Below the pieces are notes generated by a model. It saw only the letters and a list, made by a program, of their open reading frames with translations, made no database searches and was not told the origin of the DNA. A DNA stretch of 64,000 bases from Pyrenochaeta sp. MPI-SDFR-AT-0127 (lineage: Eukaryota > Ascomycota > Dothideomycetes > Pleosporales > Cucurbitariaceae), in assembly GCA_020747015.1 (NCBI GenBank), contig JAGTJM010000005.1, forward strand, positions 124,001-188,000, written 5' to 3'. A program made the translations under genes and the position numbers. Of this stretch, positions 1 to 10,647 are shown in pieces (the first letter of the stretch is position 1; each line of letters begins with the position of its first letter).

Positions 1-1880
1 CGATACTCGGATAGGAACCCTTACATGTGTGCTCGAGGAGAACTACTGCTTCGATGCTGAAATGTATGCTGATGAGCTGCAACTGGAGGAGCAGATTGAC
101 TTCAGAGAAGACCACAGAAGTACGACTCATCCTTTGCTCCTATGCAATCGCACAAAGACTAACTCTATGTAGTAAACCTCGGCAAGTGGATTCTGCGGTA
201 CCTGTTCTCCAACCTCATTGATGAAGAGATCAAGCGGGACGAAGACTTCCGAGCGGAACTTATCAAACAAAAAGAAGAAGAACCGAAAGTCACCCGGCCC
301 ACCAATATTCAATTGCCAGACGCCAGCATCAATGGCTGGAAGGACGCGACGTCAGGACCTACATCTGGGTCTACTATCAAGGCTAACAATGGATTACATA
401 TGCCGCACACACCTGGGTTAGCCATAGGGCTGGCAACACCCATGACAGCACCCCAAAGTGCTGCACGCAACTCGCACAATCCGTACCTGACGCCGACGAC
501 TGAGGAGGGCTCACAGCTGGAACGCACACAAACGCAACGAAGCTCGACACAGGAAGTTGGCGACTACTTTGGCCAAACTACTTCTAACGGGAATGGCAAT
601 GGCAACACTAACGGTACCACCAACGGTAATGGTAATGGTAAACCTGCCGACGCAAAGGAGGGCTCCACAGACTCCAAAGAGGAAACTGTCTCATCGCCTA
701 CCGAACAAGACACGCCAGCGAAGAAGGGTAAAGGCATGTTTGGCAAAAAGTTCAACATGTCTTTTAACATGAAGAAATTCAGCACTGGAACCGCTGTCGC
801 CGAGCCAGCTAAACCCGCTGCTGTCGATGAGAAAGCCGAGGACAGCGATTCGCGATCCACAAAGACTGACGAGAAGTCCATCGAAGACAGCTTCCTTGGT
901 GCAATCCAACGAATACGCCAAGGCTACGAAGAACAATTGGCGGCTGGTGCGGTGAAGCTGGAGACCCAGATTGCGCCGAGCCTGCCGAATGATACCCCGG
1001 TACTCAAACCACCTATGAGCACGACTATCTTGATTCAGGAGGATCGACCAGAGGCTGGTGGCGTTGCCGATTTGTTCGAGGGCAAGGTTGGCTCTTTGGG
1101 TCTACAGGCCGATCTGATTGAAAAAGCGGCACCGACATGGCTCGCTGACGTGTTGTTACGGGTATGTACCTCCATCTTTGCGCCACTAACAATAAAGTTG
1201 TCGTATGCTAATGTGATTTGTAGAATCAACTCCCGCCAAAAGACATCGTCAAAGTCTCATTTATCCTCGAGCCTCACCAGAACTCGCTCCCAAGCATCTC
1301 TTCCGACGGGTACATCCCCTTCTACATCCCATTCGAAACAGCATCCAAGGCTAACGCCAAACTTAGCAACAACCGTCTCAATGCAAATCGCATGCTGCGT
1401 GCCCGCAAGATCTTGGGTTACGTTGCTGAGCGGATTGAGCCTGCGCCAACAAAGGAAGAAATTGAGAAGGACGAGGCGAGCGGAGGTGTGTTGAAGCCCG
1501 AGGAGTATTTGGAACTCTACTGTAATGGACAAGTAAGCCAGCAAAGCCCAATACCGCAGCAATAACGTGCTAACATCACACAGCTCATTCCCCCGACCAT
1601 GACCCTCGCCGCTATTCGCGCGCATGTCTGGCGTGGCGGCGGTGATGTCCTGCTCCACTACAAAGCAAATGGCCGCAAGGAGATCAAGATTACGCCTTAC
1701 GCTGGCCCACAAACTGGCTCTCCACCGCCTCCTGGTCATGGTCTCACTGTCAATGCTGGGCTCGGCTCTGGTCCCAATTCGACCAACGTAAGTGAGGGCA
1801 AGCCAAGCAGTGAGGCGGGGAGGAGTAGTACGCAAAGTAGCCGTGGGATCGTCGAGGGAAGGAGTGCTTTCGGGCCCTAG
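1..1880 (+). CDS. WDR48/UAF1 (Bun107)-like WD-repeat protein, 3' part
   Basis: This is the C-terminal part of a WD-repeat protein whose start lies before the window. The reading frame (first full codon at 2) is continuous after removing introns 120-172, 1162-1223 and 1533-1583. The first exons read ...DFREDHR / INLGKWILRYLFSNLIDEE, a signature of the region after the beta-propeller in WDR48-type proteins. A long low-complexity linker (Asn/Gly/Thr and Lys rich, about 480-900) follows. The last exons match the conserved WDR48 C-terminus (DUF3337 type): WLADVLLRNQLPPKDIVKVSF, then RMLRARKILGYVAERIE and LPPTMTLAAIRAHVW-like text before the stop. Known family role: a scaffold that activates ubiquitin-specific proteases (UAF1 with USP1/USP12/USP46; Bun107 in fission yeast). 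The propeller is not in the window, so its repeat count cannot be given. Confidence 0.85.
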
Positions 1881-2049
1881 CAGGTTCAGTGCAACTTGAG
1901 TCGGTTTTTTTCTAGCATGGAGGCAATGCCTTTTGTATACTGTACATAGCGTGTGCATATTCTGTCTATGGTAGCTTGGCATTGGCCTGGGAGGTCTCCG
2001 CAAGGTGGTTTTACGTCGATAATACATGGTATCTTCTTCCACACAATCC

Positions 2050-3177
2050 TTACAGCTCCTGCTCACCTCTCAGAGTATTGCTGGCCCATTGGTAGGAGCC
2101 CAGGAATATCGCACCACCCACGCTAATCCAACCCACTCGTGGCCCTATCCCCGCGAAGAAGGCTCTCGGTCCGCTCTCCTTCAATATACTGCTCAACATG
2201 GTGAACATGGGCTGCTTCTCCCTCGCAAGCATCATCCGCGTCTTCAGCACATCCAACGGCGTCGTCACTCCCGCAGCCACCGCTCCGGCCACACTACCCA
2301 GCAACCCGCCCTCCAGCCCAGACACCTGCTCGCGACCCGTTTGTGAGATGCGGTACTTCTTCAGCGCTTCCCAGAGCGGGAACTGAATCACAGTAAAAGG
2401 CACTTCACGGATAATCGTAATCGACCATCCGCGGTACAGCTCGCGCCATACATGCACCAGCCCATGTGTCCTCCGTTGGTTCAGAATATGCGTCAACGCA
2501 GCAAGCGAAGACGGATGCTGACTTGCCTGCGCCCGCTGCTTCACCACCTCGGTCGGCACACGTACCGCACACGCAGCAACCTCGCCCATACTTGCCGCCA
2601 GCATGTGCCCCAGTGCCTCATTCCCCGCATCGACTTTATCCTCTCGAAACGGCTTGCCCTCTGCGTTATAACTTATCGTCCCCTGCGTGTGCGAAAGGGT
2701 CCGCTTCATCGAGTCATATGTTATAAAGAAGAGCGCGGCGCCCGGCGCGGATCCGACGATTGCGCTCCCCACGCCCCGGTAGATGCCATTGAAGCCTCCT
2801 GAGGCGGCGAATCCGGCGGAGGATTGAAGTCGGGTTTTCAGCGTGTCGAGCGGGTAGAGCGATAGATCTACTGTTGTGCCTGCGAGGCCTCCTGCCTGGA
2901 TGTGAGAATTAGCTAATGCTATACATGAATTGATGAGTGGGAAGCTTCAATTGCATTTCTTGACGACCAACAATGATAACGCATCATTCATAAGTATTCA
3001 ATCCACACGCGGTAAGCTTTACTGTGACATATTCGCAGAATGCACGCGACATCGGAGCAAGTCAAGCTCTCAACCGACGCAAGCCTCAAGTAAAAATTTA
3101 TAACTCACTATGAGTGACCGCAGGTATGGCGATTCAACCCATGCCTGCCCGCGCTTCGGCTCGACAACATGCTGCAT
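2050..3177 (-). CDS. Mitochondrial S-adenosylmethionine carrier (SLC25A26/Sam5 type)
   Basis: A two-exon gene (exon 1 3109-3177, intron 2896-3108, exon 2 2050-2895) giving about 303 residues. Exon 1 encodes a short N-terminus ending SPYLRSLI. Exon 2 continues AGGLAGTTVDLSLYPLDTLK. Three mitochondrial-carrier repeats are visible, with signatures PLDTLKTRLQS, PTEVVKQRAQAS and PLDVLKTRMML. GSAPGAALFFITYD after the first repeat is characteristic of the SAM subfamily. The family exchanges cytosolic S-adenosylmethionine for S-adenosylhomocysteine across the inner mitochondrial membrane, supplying methylation, biotin and lipoate synthesis. The 213-nt intron is unusually long for this window. The stop lies 170 bp from the stop of the WDR48-like gene, so the two genes converge. 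Confidence 0.92.
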
Positions 3178-3399
3178 GGTTGGGGAAGAAGAGTGACGTT
3201 CGCCCCGTCCCAATGTGCATGATAAGCTGGGATGTGTGACTCTCTGATAACTTTTGGTGACGAAATGTCTGTGCTCAAGCTAGCTTCGGACCTCACCAAA
3301 CGACAATCAAGTGACAACCGAAGGTTGGTATCTTTGATCTAACATTTCCGGAGAAGAGGAGGTCAAAGTACTCATGGAAGTATCATGTTGCTTTGAGAT

Positions 3400-4941
3400 A
3401 TGAGTAGTCAGGGTTTGAATGTGCGATGGCTGGCTAGCACAAGAGTTTCCGAACATACGGGGCAAGAGTTGGGGCAGAATGATCAGAATGAGGAAGAGGT
3501 TCAAGCAGGTTCAGATGAGATCGAAAAGGATAGTATAGGCTTAAAGGACTGTGAGAAATCGCCAAGACTAGATGACGAGGCCGCAGAGAAAGGATATCAT
3601 AACGAGATCGATCCGACAACTCCTCCATCGCCAAGTTCAGCGTCAGATACAGAGTACAGTAGTGACGAGACCAGTTCAACGGAATCGACTCCACATCGTG
3701 AATTGCAAGGCACGAGCTGTATCCAGGAAGCACAGCTTTCGCAAGATGGCACATGTATCTTTACCTCAGATTACAGCCGGACATTCTCCGTCTATCCCAT
3801 TGGCACGAACATCCTCTCAAATGCCAGTACCAGCGCTATCAAGCCGTATGCTCAATTTACTTCACCAAACCCGATCTGGGCGTTTGCTGCCAATCCGCTG
3901 TTCAATTTGCAAGATGCTGCTAGCACTCATGTCCTGGTTAGTCGAAGAGACTCGTACATCACCCTGCACAATGCGCTGTGGGACATAACGCGAAATTACG
4001 ACTCTCAAGACGCTCAAACATTGAGCTCAGGACCAGTGGATATCGCAAAACCCTTGGCGTCCTACAAGTTGATTGACCATTTGACGGAAGCAGTCACCGC
4101 TCCGATTAGTTTGGCGTATGCCCACGATGGTGCCCACTTCTTTGCTGGAAAGCAGAATGGAATCGCAACTTTCGATTTGGAGCACACTAATGACCCGATC
4201 CACACTATTACCACCATTCCTTCCAAGCGGAACAAATTGAAAGGTGGAGGCCGTGGCTTCAAAGGTTGGATTAGCGCACTGTCACTATCATTGCCCTCTA
4301 CGACCTCCACTGGCGGTCTATTAGCAGCCGGTTCCCGAACTCGCTACATCGGCATCTACGACTCCACCAGCGGGGGGGATGTCACCCACTTCTCGCTCCC
4401 CGGCACAATCGATGGGAAAAAAGCGCGTAACGAAAATCTGCGCCACATCATGGGCGACGGCGTCTCACACCTCAAATGGAGCTTTTGCGGTAAATACCTC
4501 TACGTCGCCGAGCGCCACTCTGACGTCCTCCTCATCTACGACGTGCGCAACTTCTCGCTCTCGCTGGGCTACTGTGTAGGTCGCAAGGCAGAAACAAAAC
4601 AAAAGCTCGGTTTCGATATTTGGAACGCTGGTCCCTCGCCGTACGACATTGAGGCCATGGCCCACGAGGTTTGGGCGGGCGGCTCAGATGGACACGTCAG
4701 GATTTGGAAGGATCCGTACAGAAAGGAAGGCCCTGTGCTGCCGGATGAGGTGGTGCAGATCCAATATGGAAAACTCCCTGTTGTGAGCACACTTGTTCAT
4801 TCTTCGGGCTGTCTGGCTGTCGCTGCGTGTGGTGTCGTTGATGTTGGCGATGAGAAGTACACACAAGGCAGGAGAAGGGGTGGAGGGGTCAGGCCAAGAT
4901 ATAGGGAGTATGGAAGCTTAGATATCCTTGGACTTGGCTGA
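3400..4941 (+). CDS. WRAP53/TCAB1-like WD40 protein (Swt21-related)
   Basis: A single-exon ORF of 513 residues. The first 105 residues are acidic, Ser/Thr-rich and probably disordered. The conserved part starts at LQGTSCIQEAQLSQDGTCIF and keeps the WRAP53 signatures SDYSRTFSVYP, SPNPIWAFAANPLFN, SYITLHNALWD and, further on, GWISALSLS, THFSLPGTIDGKK and SHLKWSFCGKYLYVAERHSD. It ends with a basic tail and EYGSLDILGLG. In animals WRAP53 delivers telomerase and CAB-box RNAs to Cajal bodies. The distant yeast relative Swt21 is linked to splicing, so nuclear RNP handling is the likely role here. An upstream ATG at 3373 is in frame but meets a stop before 3400, which supports the chosen start. Confidence 0.8.
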   Translation: MSSQGLNVRWLASTRVSEHTGQELGQNDQNEEEVQAGSDEIEKDSIGLKDCEKSPRLDDEAAEKGYHNEIDPTTPPSPSSASDTEYSSDETSSTESTPHRELQGTSCIQEAQLSQDGTCIFTSDYSRTFSVYPIGTNILSNASTSAIKPYAQFTSPNPIWAFAANPLFNLQDAASTHVLVSRRDSYITLHNALWDITRNYDSQDAQTLSSGPVDIAKPLASYKLIDHLTEAVTAPISLAYAHDGAHFFAGKQNGIATFDLEHTNDPIHTITTIPSKRNKLKGGGRGFKGWISALSLSLPSTTSTGGLLAAGSRTRYIGIYDSTSGGDVTHFSLPGTIDGKKARNENLRHIMGDGVSHLKWSFCGKYLYVAERHSDVLLIYDVRNFSLSLGYCVGRKAETKQKLGFDIWNAGPSPYDIEAMAHEVWAGGSDGHVRIWKDPYRKEGPVLPDEVVQIQYGKLPVVSTLVHSSGCLAVAACGVVDVGDEKYTQGRRRGGGVRPRYREYGSLDILGLG

Positions 4942-5462
4942 ATTTCAAGCATGTGGTCTTCCAGCAAAGATCAATATTCCTGTTGCGCAAATATCATCAA
5001 AGTGCTGCACAACATACAGGCGACTATGTGTTGGAAATTTGTCTCTTTTTTCTGCTCATTTCTACGAGTGATGAAGTGTTCAGGCTAGGGTCTCGCTTTT
5101 GATGACTGAGATTTAGAATGTACTCTCTTAATACCAGAGTCTCGGCATTCAGTCATCGAGTAGCTGGAAAGTTTGTGGGCGCCTGAAATCTGGTTTGTCT
5201 TCGCGGTGCTATGTTCCCCTGCGTGGGCCCACGTGATCTCCTCTCAGCGCAACCTCGTCATTGCACCATTGCCTCACTTCGACTTGTACAACTTCCTCCT
5301 ATTAATGTATATTTGGCCAAAAGAAAGCTTTGACTTGCGTACGAGACTGGCACATACTGCCAGATGTCGCACAGTGAGACACTACGACACTGATACCTTC
5401 TAGAGCGTGGGGTAATCATCGACCTGCATCAAAGCCATGCCTCAAGATTTCCGCGCAACACC
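4942..5462. other. Intergenic, WRAP53-like to HET gene
   Basis: This stretch holds the 3' end of the WRAP53-like gene and the 5' region of the HET-domain gene. A 9-bp inverted repeat, gatgactga at 5101-5109 and tcagtcatc at 5149-5157, encloses a 39-nt spacer. No coding region was recognised. Confidence 0.5.
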
Positions 5463-8453
5463 ATGAATTCGCATGTAGAAATAGAAGATGACTTCTCATG
5501 GATACCAAATGACAATTCCTGGAATCGCAATCCACGCCAGTATGCAAAAAAGTATTTTCAACGGCGGATCGATCGACAACCCTTCCAGCGTCGAGGCTCT
5601 ATTCCAGCATCTGTGGAGCGGTACATTGGGCTCGAGAATCTACACTTGATGTTGGGGCGTGGCTTCGATGACGACAAATTCAAAGATGCAGACCAAAGGA
5701 CAGCAGCTCGCGACCAAGCAGATCTATCCCAGTACAAGCGCCTTCTGAAGCGAGGTGGAGGTGCGGCGCGTGGGCTAGTTACGCAGACTGCCTCAGTGGA
5801 TGACCTGAGGGCTCGGTATTTTCAACCAAGATCTGAGCTTAGCGCGTCTCAGCCTATAAAGCATAGGGAGTTGACATTGGACCAACGCCAAAGCCCAGTT
5901 CCTGAGGACCTTAATACGGCAGCCTGCCAGAGATGTCTTGGTATCAACGCGGAGAACCTTAGCGCAAGTCGTGAATACGTTCATTCGACCCTCTTTCGGT
6001 TGATATCGTCCAGCTCAAAATGTCGGTTATGCAAATTGATATTTGATATGCTTGGAATATCTTCCATGGGGCTTACCCTTACGCGGTATCGTATCGTCTT
6101 GACCATTGAAGAACGAAGTCCATTTCTTGATGTTCAGGATCGTTGTATTGCTGTTGATGATCATGAGGCGGACACGCGAAATCATCTCAGCGAGATTACT
6201 GTGCAATTTCAAGACTTAACGCCATGGGAAAAGCCAGAACATTACCTTTTTGAGTATGACGGGGAGGTGAACGAGACACGATCGGAAAAGGCGACAGACG
6301 ATATAGACTGTATCGATGAGGCACCCACAGAAGACAATGTCTCTGTACTGGAACCGTCGCAGCTGCAAGATAAATTTGGATGGTATAAGAAGTGTGAAGA
6401 CTGGCGTCTTCGACCTAAAACAGTACGGACCGAACAGGGCTTGCGTTGCTTTACGGAAGAGTGCGACCCCGCACGAATTCTTGTGAAGGGAATCAGTTGG
6501 ATTCGACCGCTTGGAAGAAATACTGCTTCTCCAGCATCGTTTGATGTTGCTGTCAACTGGCTTGAACGATGCATTGCAGAAGACGAGCTACTCGCCTCAA
6601 ATCACGCTACTAACGACCACCGTGAACCAAATTACTCGCCGCCTTCTTCGCCTATCATGATGTTCCCATTCGATGACAATGGTAACTTTGTTGGAGAGGA
6701 CAACTCAGACGGTGTCTTTCCGCATCGCCGCCTTGAGACTCTAGAAGAGCTCCCGAACATCCAGGAGGAAAAACCATCGCGATTACTTCAGATCAACGAA
6801 GATGCAACGTCAATCCGACTGATAGATACATGTGGCAACCCGTTCTCATACGTCGCTCTTAGCTACTGTTGGGGCAAGGATGACGGAGGAGACTGGAAAA
6901 CGACGACACACACCCTTAGAAGTCACACCCAACACGGTCTGGCAAGCAAATACCTTCCACTAACTTTGCAGCATAGCTTGACCATCACCCGACGTCTTGG
7001 TTTTTCGTATATCTGGATAGATGCCTTGTGCATTATTCAGGACAGTAGCGAAGATTGGGCCAGAGAAGCAACGAAAATGGCCGGCGTGTACTTTGGCTCA
7101 GTACTCACTATCGCAGCATCTGCTGCTCATTCATGGAGTGATGGATGCTTTAATCAACATTCGACCCGTATTATCGAGCGTGGGCTATACTCTGACAGCT
7201 GGGTTGTTGTCGAGTCTGAGCTCAGTACTGGCCAGAGCAGCCGCTTGTACGTGCTATCGACTGATGCATTGCGCTTTGGTGAACATACAGATACCTATTA
7301 CTCTGGGGTCTGGGAGAGGTATCATCGACAACTATCTGGTATAGCTTATAGTAGTTTAGTTCATGACAGCCCTTTAGCTAAGAGGGGATGGACTTTTCAG
7401 GAGCATCGGCTGCCCCGTCGGACACTCTACTATACCGCCGAGCAGCTCTTTTGGGAGTGTCAACACTGCCGTCGCAGCGAAGATAACTTTCCCATCCAGC
7501 AGAACTTGGGCAAACATCCCATTTTGGATACTAAACGTTTGACTTCGGATGGCGTGGCAACACTTTGGTATCTCGGGGTAGTAGAGGACTATTCTCGACG
7601 CGCTCTGACATTCTCCAAAGACAGACTGGTTGCGGTGAGTGCATTGGCAAAAGCAACGTACTTCCGCCGACCTCAACCGTACATTGCCGGGCTATGGAGA
7701 GACAGCATGATGGACGGTCTAATGTGGCGACGAACCGGCCATGGTCACAAGAGCAACACATCCCAGGTTCCATCATGGTCGTGGGCATCTCAAGAATCTG
7801 CGGTCCAATTTGTGTGGACAAAGCCGGGTGTCGAACAAGCTATAAACTGGCTGACTACATACAAACCTACCATCACGAACGTGTCGTGGGAGCCCTCTCC
7901 CATCAGCCCTTTTTCCGACGTGCTCTCGGCATCCATCAATCTCAAGACCCGCTTCACTACCGGCACTATATTCTACCACACACACCGCCGAAATGGCGGC
8001 GAGAATGTCCAAGGCTTCTCGGGGTGGAGTGGCCACAGCTCCGCCGCAGAAGCCCGATGGGAAGAAATCGACGGAAACTACAAGCCTTACTCAGAGCTCG
8101 AACAGGGGCTCTACATCTCCAGCTCAACCACAGACAGTATATGGTATCTCGAAGCCGCAATGGATTCCTCTAACGGCAGCCACTGGGGAGAGGTTCTCGT
8201 TGCCGTTCTCGGCTTCGATAACAGCGATACGCAGACCAATCTCCCGGATTTGGAGCCCCAACAGAATAACAACAACCTCGTGTTTCTACTGCTTGATCCA
8301 CCGGCTCTGGGCGCTGCAGAATATAAGAGGGTGGGCATTGCGCGGTTTCGTTCGACTTGGGCCAGGAGCGCAGAAATTGGGGATTGGCGCTTGCGTGGGG
8401 TGAGAGAGCATCCTATGCGAGGATGGGAAGAGCGCACAATTCGTCTTGTGTGA
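5463..8453 (+). CDS. HET-domain (heterokaryon incompatibility) protein
   Basis: An intronless ORF of 996 residues with a good start context (caccATGaa). A Cys-rich stretch at about residues 155-200 (CQRCLGIN ... SSSKCRLCKLIFDML) is typical of the region before a HET domain. The HET domain proper starts near residue 450 with SIRLIDTCG and the hallmark YVALSYCWG. It continues with LPLTLQHSLTITRRLGFSYIWIDALCIIQD, then WAREATKMAGVYFGSVLTIAAS. Further down, SPLAKRGWTFQEHRLPRRTLYY is the usual post-HET block, and VPSWSWAS near residue 770 is another family hallmark. HET domains are TIR-like modules that trigger cell death when incompatible partners meet. No NACHT or WD40 partner domain is fused. 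It lies about 1.1 kb upstream of the HeLo-like protein and in the same direction. Confidence 0.93.
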   Translation: MNSHVEIEDDFSWIPNDNSWNRNPRQYAKKYFQRRIDRQPFQRRGSIPASVERYIGLENLHLMLGRGFDDDKFKDADQRTAARDQADLSQYKRLLKRGGGAARGLVTQTASVDDLRARYFQPRSELSASQPIKHRELTLDQRQSPVPEDLNTAACQRCLGINAENLSASREYVHSTLFRLISSSSKCRLCKLIFDMLGISSMGLTLTRYRIVLTIEERSPFLDVQDRCIAVDDHEADTRNHLSEITVQFQDLTPWEKPEHYLFEYDGEVNETRSEKATDDIDCIDEAPTEDNVSVLEPSQLQDKFGWYKKCEDWRLRPKTVRTEQGLRCFTEECDPARILVKGISWIRPLGRNTASPASFDVAVNWLERCIAEDELLASNHATNDHREPNYSPPSSPIMMFPFDDNGNFVGEDNSDGVFPHRRLETLEELPNIQEEKPSRLLQINEDATSIRLIDTCGNPFSYVALSYCWGKDDGGDWKTTTHTLRSHTQHGLASKYLPLTLQHSLTITRRLGFSYIWIDALCIIQDSSEDWAREATKMAGVYFGSVLTIAASAAHSWSDGCFNQHSTRIIERGLYSDSWVVVESELSTGQSSRLYVLSTDALRFGEHTDTYYSGVWERYHRQLSGIAYSSLVHDSPLAKRGWTFQEHRLPRRTLYYTAEQLFWECQHCRRSEDNFPIQQNLGKHPILDTKRLTSDGVATLWYLGVVEDYSRRALTFSKDRLVAVSALAKATYFRRPQPYIAGLWRDSMMDGLMWRRTGHGHKSNTSQVPSWSWASQESAVQFVWTKPGVEQAINWLTTYKPTITNVSWEPSPISPFSDVLSASINLKTRFTTGTIFYHTHRRNGGENVQGFSGWSGHSSAAEARWEEIDGNYKPYSELEQGLYISSSTTDSIWYLEAAMDSSNGSHWGEVLVAVLGFDNSDTQTNLPDLEPQQNNNNLVFLLLDPPALGAAEYKRVGIARFRSTWARSAEIGDWRLRGVREHPMRGWEERTIRLV

Positions 8454-9531
8454 TTTTGGAGCAAAAGATGGTAAAGCCTGTTGTGGGGAGTAATCTGCTG
8501 GTCTTTTCTGCCAGCGATCAATCCTTTACTGATTAATTTCCACCGACACTTTGTAGTACGAGTTGAATGGGATTGCGTAGATGCTGGTCAACATTGCTGG
8601 TGGGCATCTCATCGGTTTGCTACTTCACATAGTAGTATCAACAGAGGCTGCTGCACTCCGATGGAACCATATATGGCATGATAGCATGTGCTTTCGATTC
8701 GGAGAAGCGAACCAACCAGGATACATACTCATGATGTAAACATACTCATGATGTAAAACTGGCTTGCCAATTCAGGTGAACGAAATAATTATCACCACAG
8801 AAAGATTGTGAGTCAAGGAGGGGAAAATGTTAAAATATTCATCGTTCTAAAATTTGTCTCGCTCATATACACTACATTCAGATACTGCGACAGCTTCCAC
8901 GGCTTCCCAGGCATTGTCAGGACGATGTGTGGACGAGGCTCGATGCCTCATTCATTCCAAACAAAGATAGAAAAGACATTATAGAAATATCTTGGAAGAC
9001 AGCCTATGATCATCTTGAGGCATTTGATAATCCCAGATTAGCGTATTGAAGCTAAGCTTTGTAAGGATGACAAACGCGATATTGGTGTGCATCGCACTTG
9101 CGAAAAATATTGTGCGCTAAACCCACCAAACATAACCCAGAAGCAACACGAGTACTCGGAAATGGTCTTTAAAGACATTGAAGCTCCTCTGGATTGCAAA
9201 GCCCACCGCGGAGACATCTAGGAGCGCGAAGTGCTTTGTTCAGCCTTGTCCACACAATCGCGTGAGATAAGGCCTTATTTGATAGACCGGTGAGATATTT
9301 GGGCTCGGTGCATTCCAAGAGCCTGAGGGTAAAGTGCGTGGCATGAGTGTCACCAGCGAAAGACGCCGATTGAAAGACGTGTGTAACCCACTAAAGCCTA
9401 TCAAGTTCTGGATCCTTGCTTGTGCAATATAAGCTGCCCTCGGAGTAAGAAATCGCTCAGCCTCGTTGCAGCAGGATCTGCGAGGTCCTTTCTCACCACC
9501 ATATTCTCCTAATCTTCCTAAACTTTCCAGC
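8454..9531. other. Intergenic, HET gene to HeLo-like gene
   Basis: No gene was recognised here. The stretch contains a perfect tandem duplication of a 17-bp unit (8724-8740 and 8741-8757). Faint coding-like text on + at about 8880-9230 has no consistent frame and may be an old gene fragment. Confidence 0.4.
8724..8757 (+). repeat. Tandem duplication of a 17-bp unit
   Basis: The unit catactcatgatgtaaa occurs twice back to back with no mismatch. It is most simply a replication-slippage duplication in the 3' region of the HET-domain gene. Confidence 0.9.
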
Positions 9532-10536
9532 ATGGAGGCTCTTGGCGCAAGTCTAGCAGTCGCAAGCCTCACGATACAACTAGTGGATGGAGTTGGTCGC
9601 TTCCAAACCTTCTTCGAAGAATGTCGCGACCCGACGATCAATATTCAAGACTTATTAGGCCAGCTCCATGCCGTCCGTCAGCTTCTCGACACTATAGATA
9701 AAAAAGCCACCAGGCCGGGGGTTGACAGTGAGCTGGCAGGTGCCACGTCTTTGAAGGACGAGCTCGGCAGAAGCAAGTCCAAATTGCAAGAACTCACCAA
9801 TCTTGTCATGAAGTTTGAAGCGGGGTTATCTCCTACACCGGCCGACCGTAGTCGCGGGAAGATACGGGTCAAGAACTATTTGAAGCTACATGCCCAGCAG
9901 AAGAAAATCCGGCGGTATGCAGAAAAGCTTGACCGCACACGGGCAACGGTTCTCGATCATTTCCACATTACTATCATGGAGAAAGTCTCCGATATCCAAT
10001 CTACCGTACACAGCGCAAACATCCAGCAGATTGAATACCAACAAGCGCTCTTTCGATGCGAAACTATTCGCTCAATTCCTTCGCCACAACCCTTGGCTAT
10101 AGACTCGACCCGGAAAACCACAGAAGCCCAATACACATCAATGGCAAGCAATGAGATAAACATCAACCATAAAGCCGGTCCCGCCCTAGTCAACGCATCC
10201 AACAGCCAGACTGTAAAATGTTCTAGACCTGGAGGGAGTAATGTGATGTTCAAGCAATCTATTGGCAGAAAGAGCAAAAAGACGGTGCAGTCAGCGCCTG
10301 ATCAAAGTGAATCCCAGCACCAGGATGAAATACCAAATGAACAGCAAACACCACCTTCTCAAGCGTCTCAACAAGCACGAATGCAACACGGTCAAACACA
10401 CGTGGAATACAGATTGACTATGACTGTCACTTCTACAGAAGGTGCAGTTTACAACAATAACAACACTCAAGAAGTAGATATTGGGTCTGGAGAGAACGCA
10501 ATGTTTGATCAACACATCTCTGGTGACGAAGACTAA
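9532..10536 (+). CDS. HeLo-like/SesA-type protein with two C-terminal amyloid-like repeats (candidate cell-death effector)
   Basis: A single-exon ORF of 334 residues. The start MEALGASLAVASLTIQLVDG is typical of fungal HeLo-like, SesA and STAND N-terminal domains; the frame extends upstream but has no better Met. Residues 1 to about 25 form a glycine/alanine-rich hydrophobic segment, and up to about 190 the sequence looks helical (FEECRDPTINIQDLLGQLHAVRQLLD, later basic KNYLKLHAQQKKIRR). From about 204 the protein becomes Asn/Gln/Ser-rich and presumably unstructured. It carries two imperfect repeats: residues 209-228 with PALVNASNSQTV, and 295-315 with GAVYNNNNTQEV. Both are followed by similar text (GGSNVMFKQSIG and GENAMFDQHISG). 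The linker between them is Gln-rich. The nearby NB-ARC receptor carries the same motif at its N-terminus. By analogy with HET-S, the N-terminal domain would act on membranes and the tail would receive an amyloid signal; this is inference from architecture. Confidence 0.78.
   Translation: MEALGASLAVASLTIQLVDGVGRFQTFFEECRDPTINIQDLLGQLHAVRQLLDTIDKKATRPGVDSELAGATSLKDELGRSKSKLQELTNLVMKFEAGLSPTPADRSRGKIRVKNYLKLHAQQKKIRRYAEKLDRTRATVLDHFHITIMEKVSDIQSTVHSANIQQIEYQQALFRCETIRSIPSPQPLAIDSTRKTTEAQYTSMASNEININHKAGPALVNASNSQTVKCSRPGGSNVMFKQSIGRKSKKTVQSAPDQSESQHQDEIPNEQQTPPSQASQQARMQHGQTHVEYRLTMTVTSTEGAVYNNNNTQEVDIGSGENAMFDQHISGDED
10156..10215 (+). repeat. Amyloid-like motif copy 1 (effector, residues 209-228)
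   Basis: This encodes ININHKAGPALVNASNSQTV. By hand alignment with gaps it is identical to the receptor N-terminal motif at I, N, H, A, G, A, N, N, Q, T and V. It is the first of two copies in the protein tail. Confidence 0.65.
10414..10476 (+). repeat. Amyloid-like motif copy 2 (effector, residues 295-315)
   Basis: The core encoded is GAVYNNNNTQEV, preceded by LTMTVTSTE. The core is the same length as in copy 1 (x-A-[LV]-[VY]-N-x-x-N-[ST]-Q-[TE]-V). It ends 19 residues before the C-terminus of the protein. Confidence 0.65.
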
Positions 10537-10647
10537 GCTTGGTAGCGCTTGCATAAAACGTGGAGTTAAAATCATTCTCTAGCATTATATTTTAAATTTC
10601 AATGATAGAATCTTCTTTGAATCATAGTTCTGTACCCCTTCAAGCCA

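Noticed and set aside
1257..2066. Long minus-strand ORF of 269 codons
   Set aside because: It is antisense to the WDR48-like exons, with no domain and unlike codon use.
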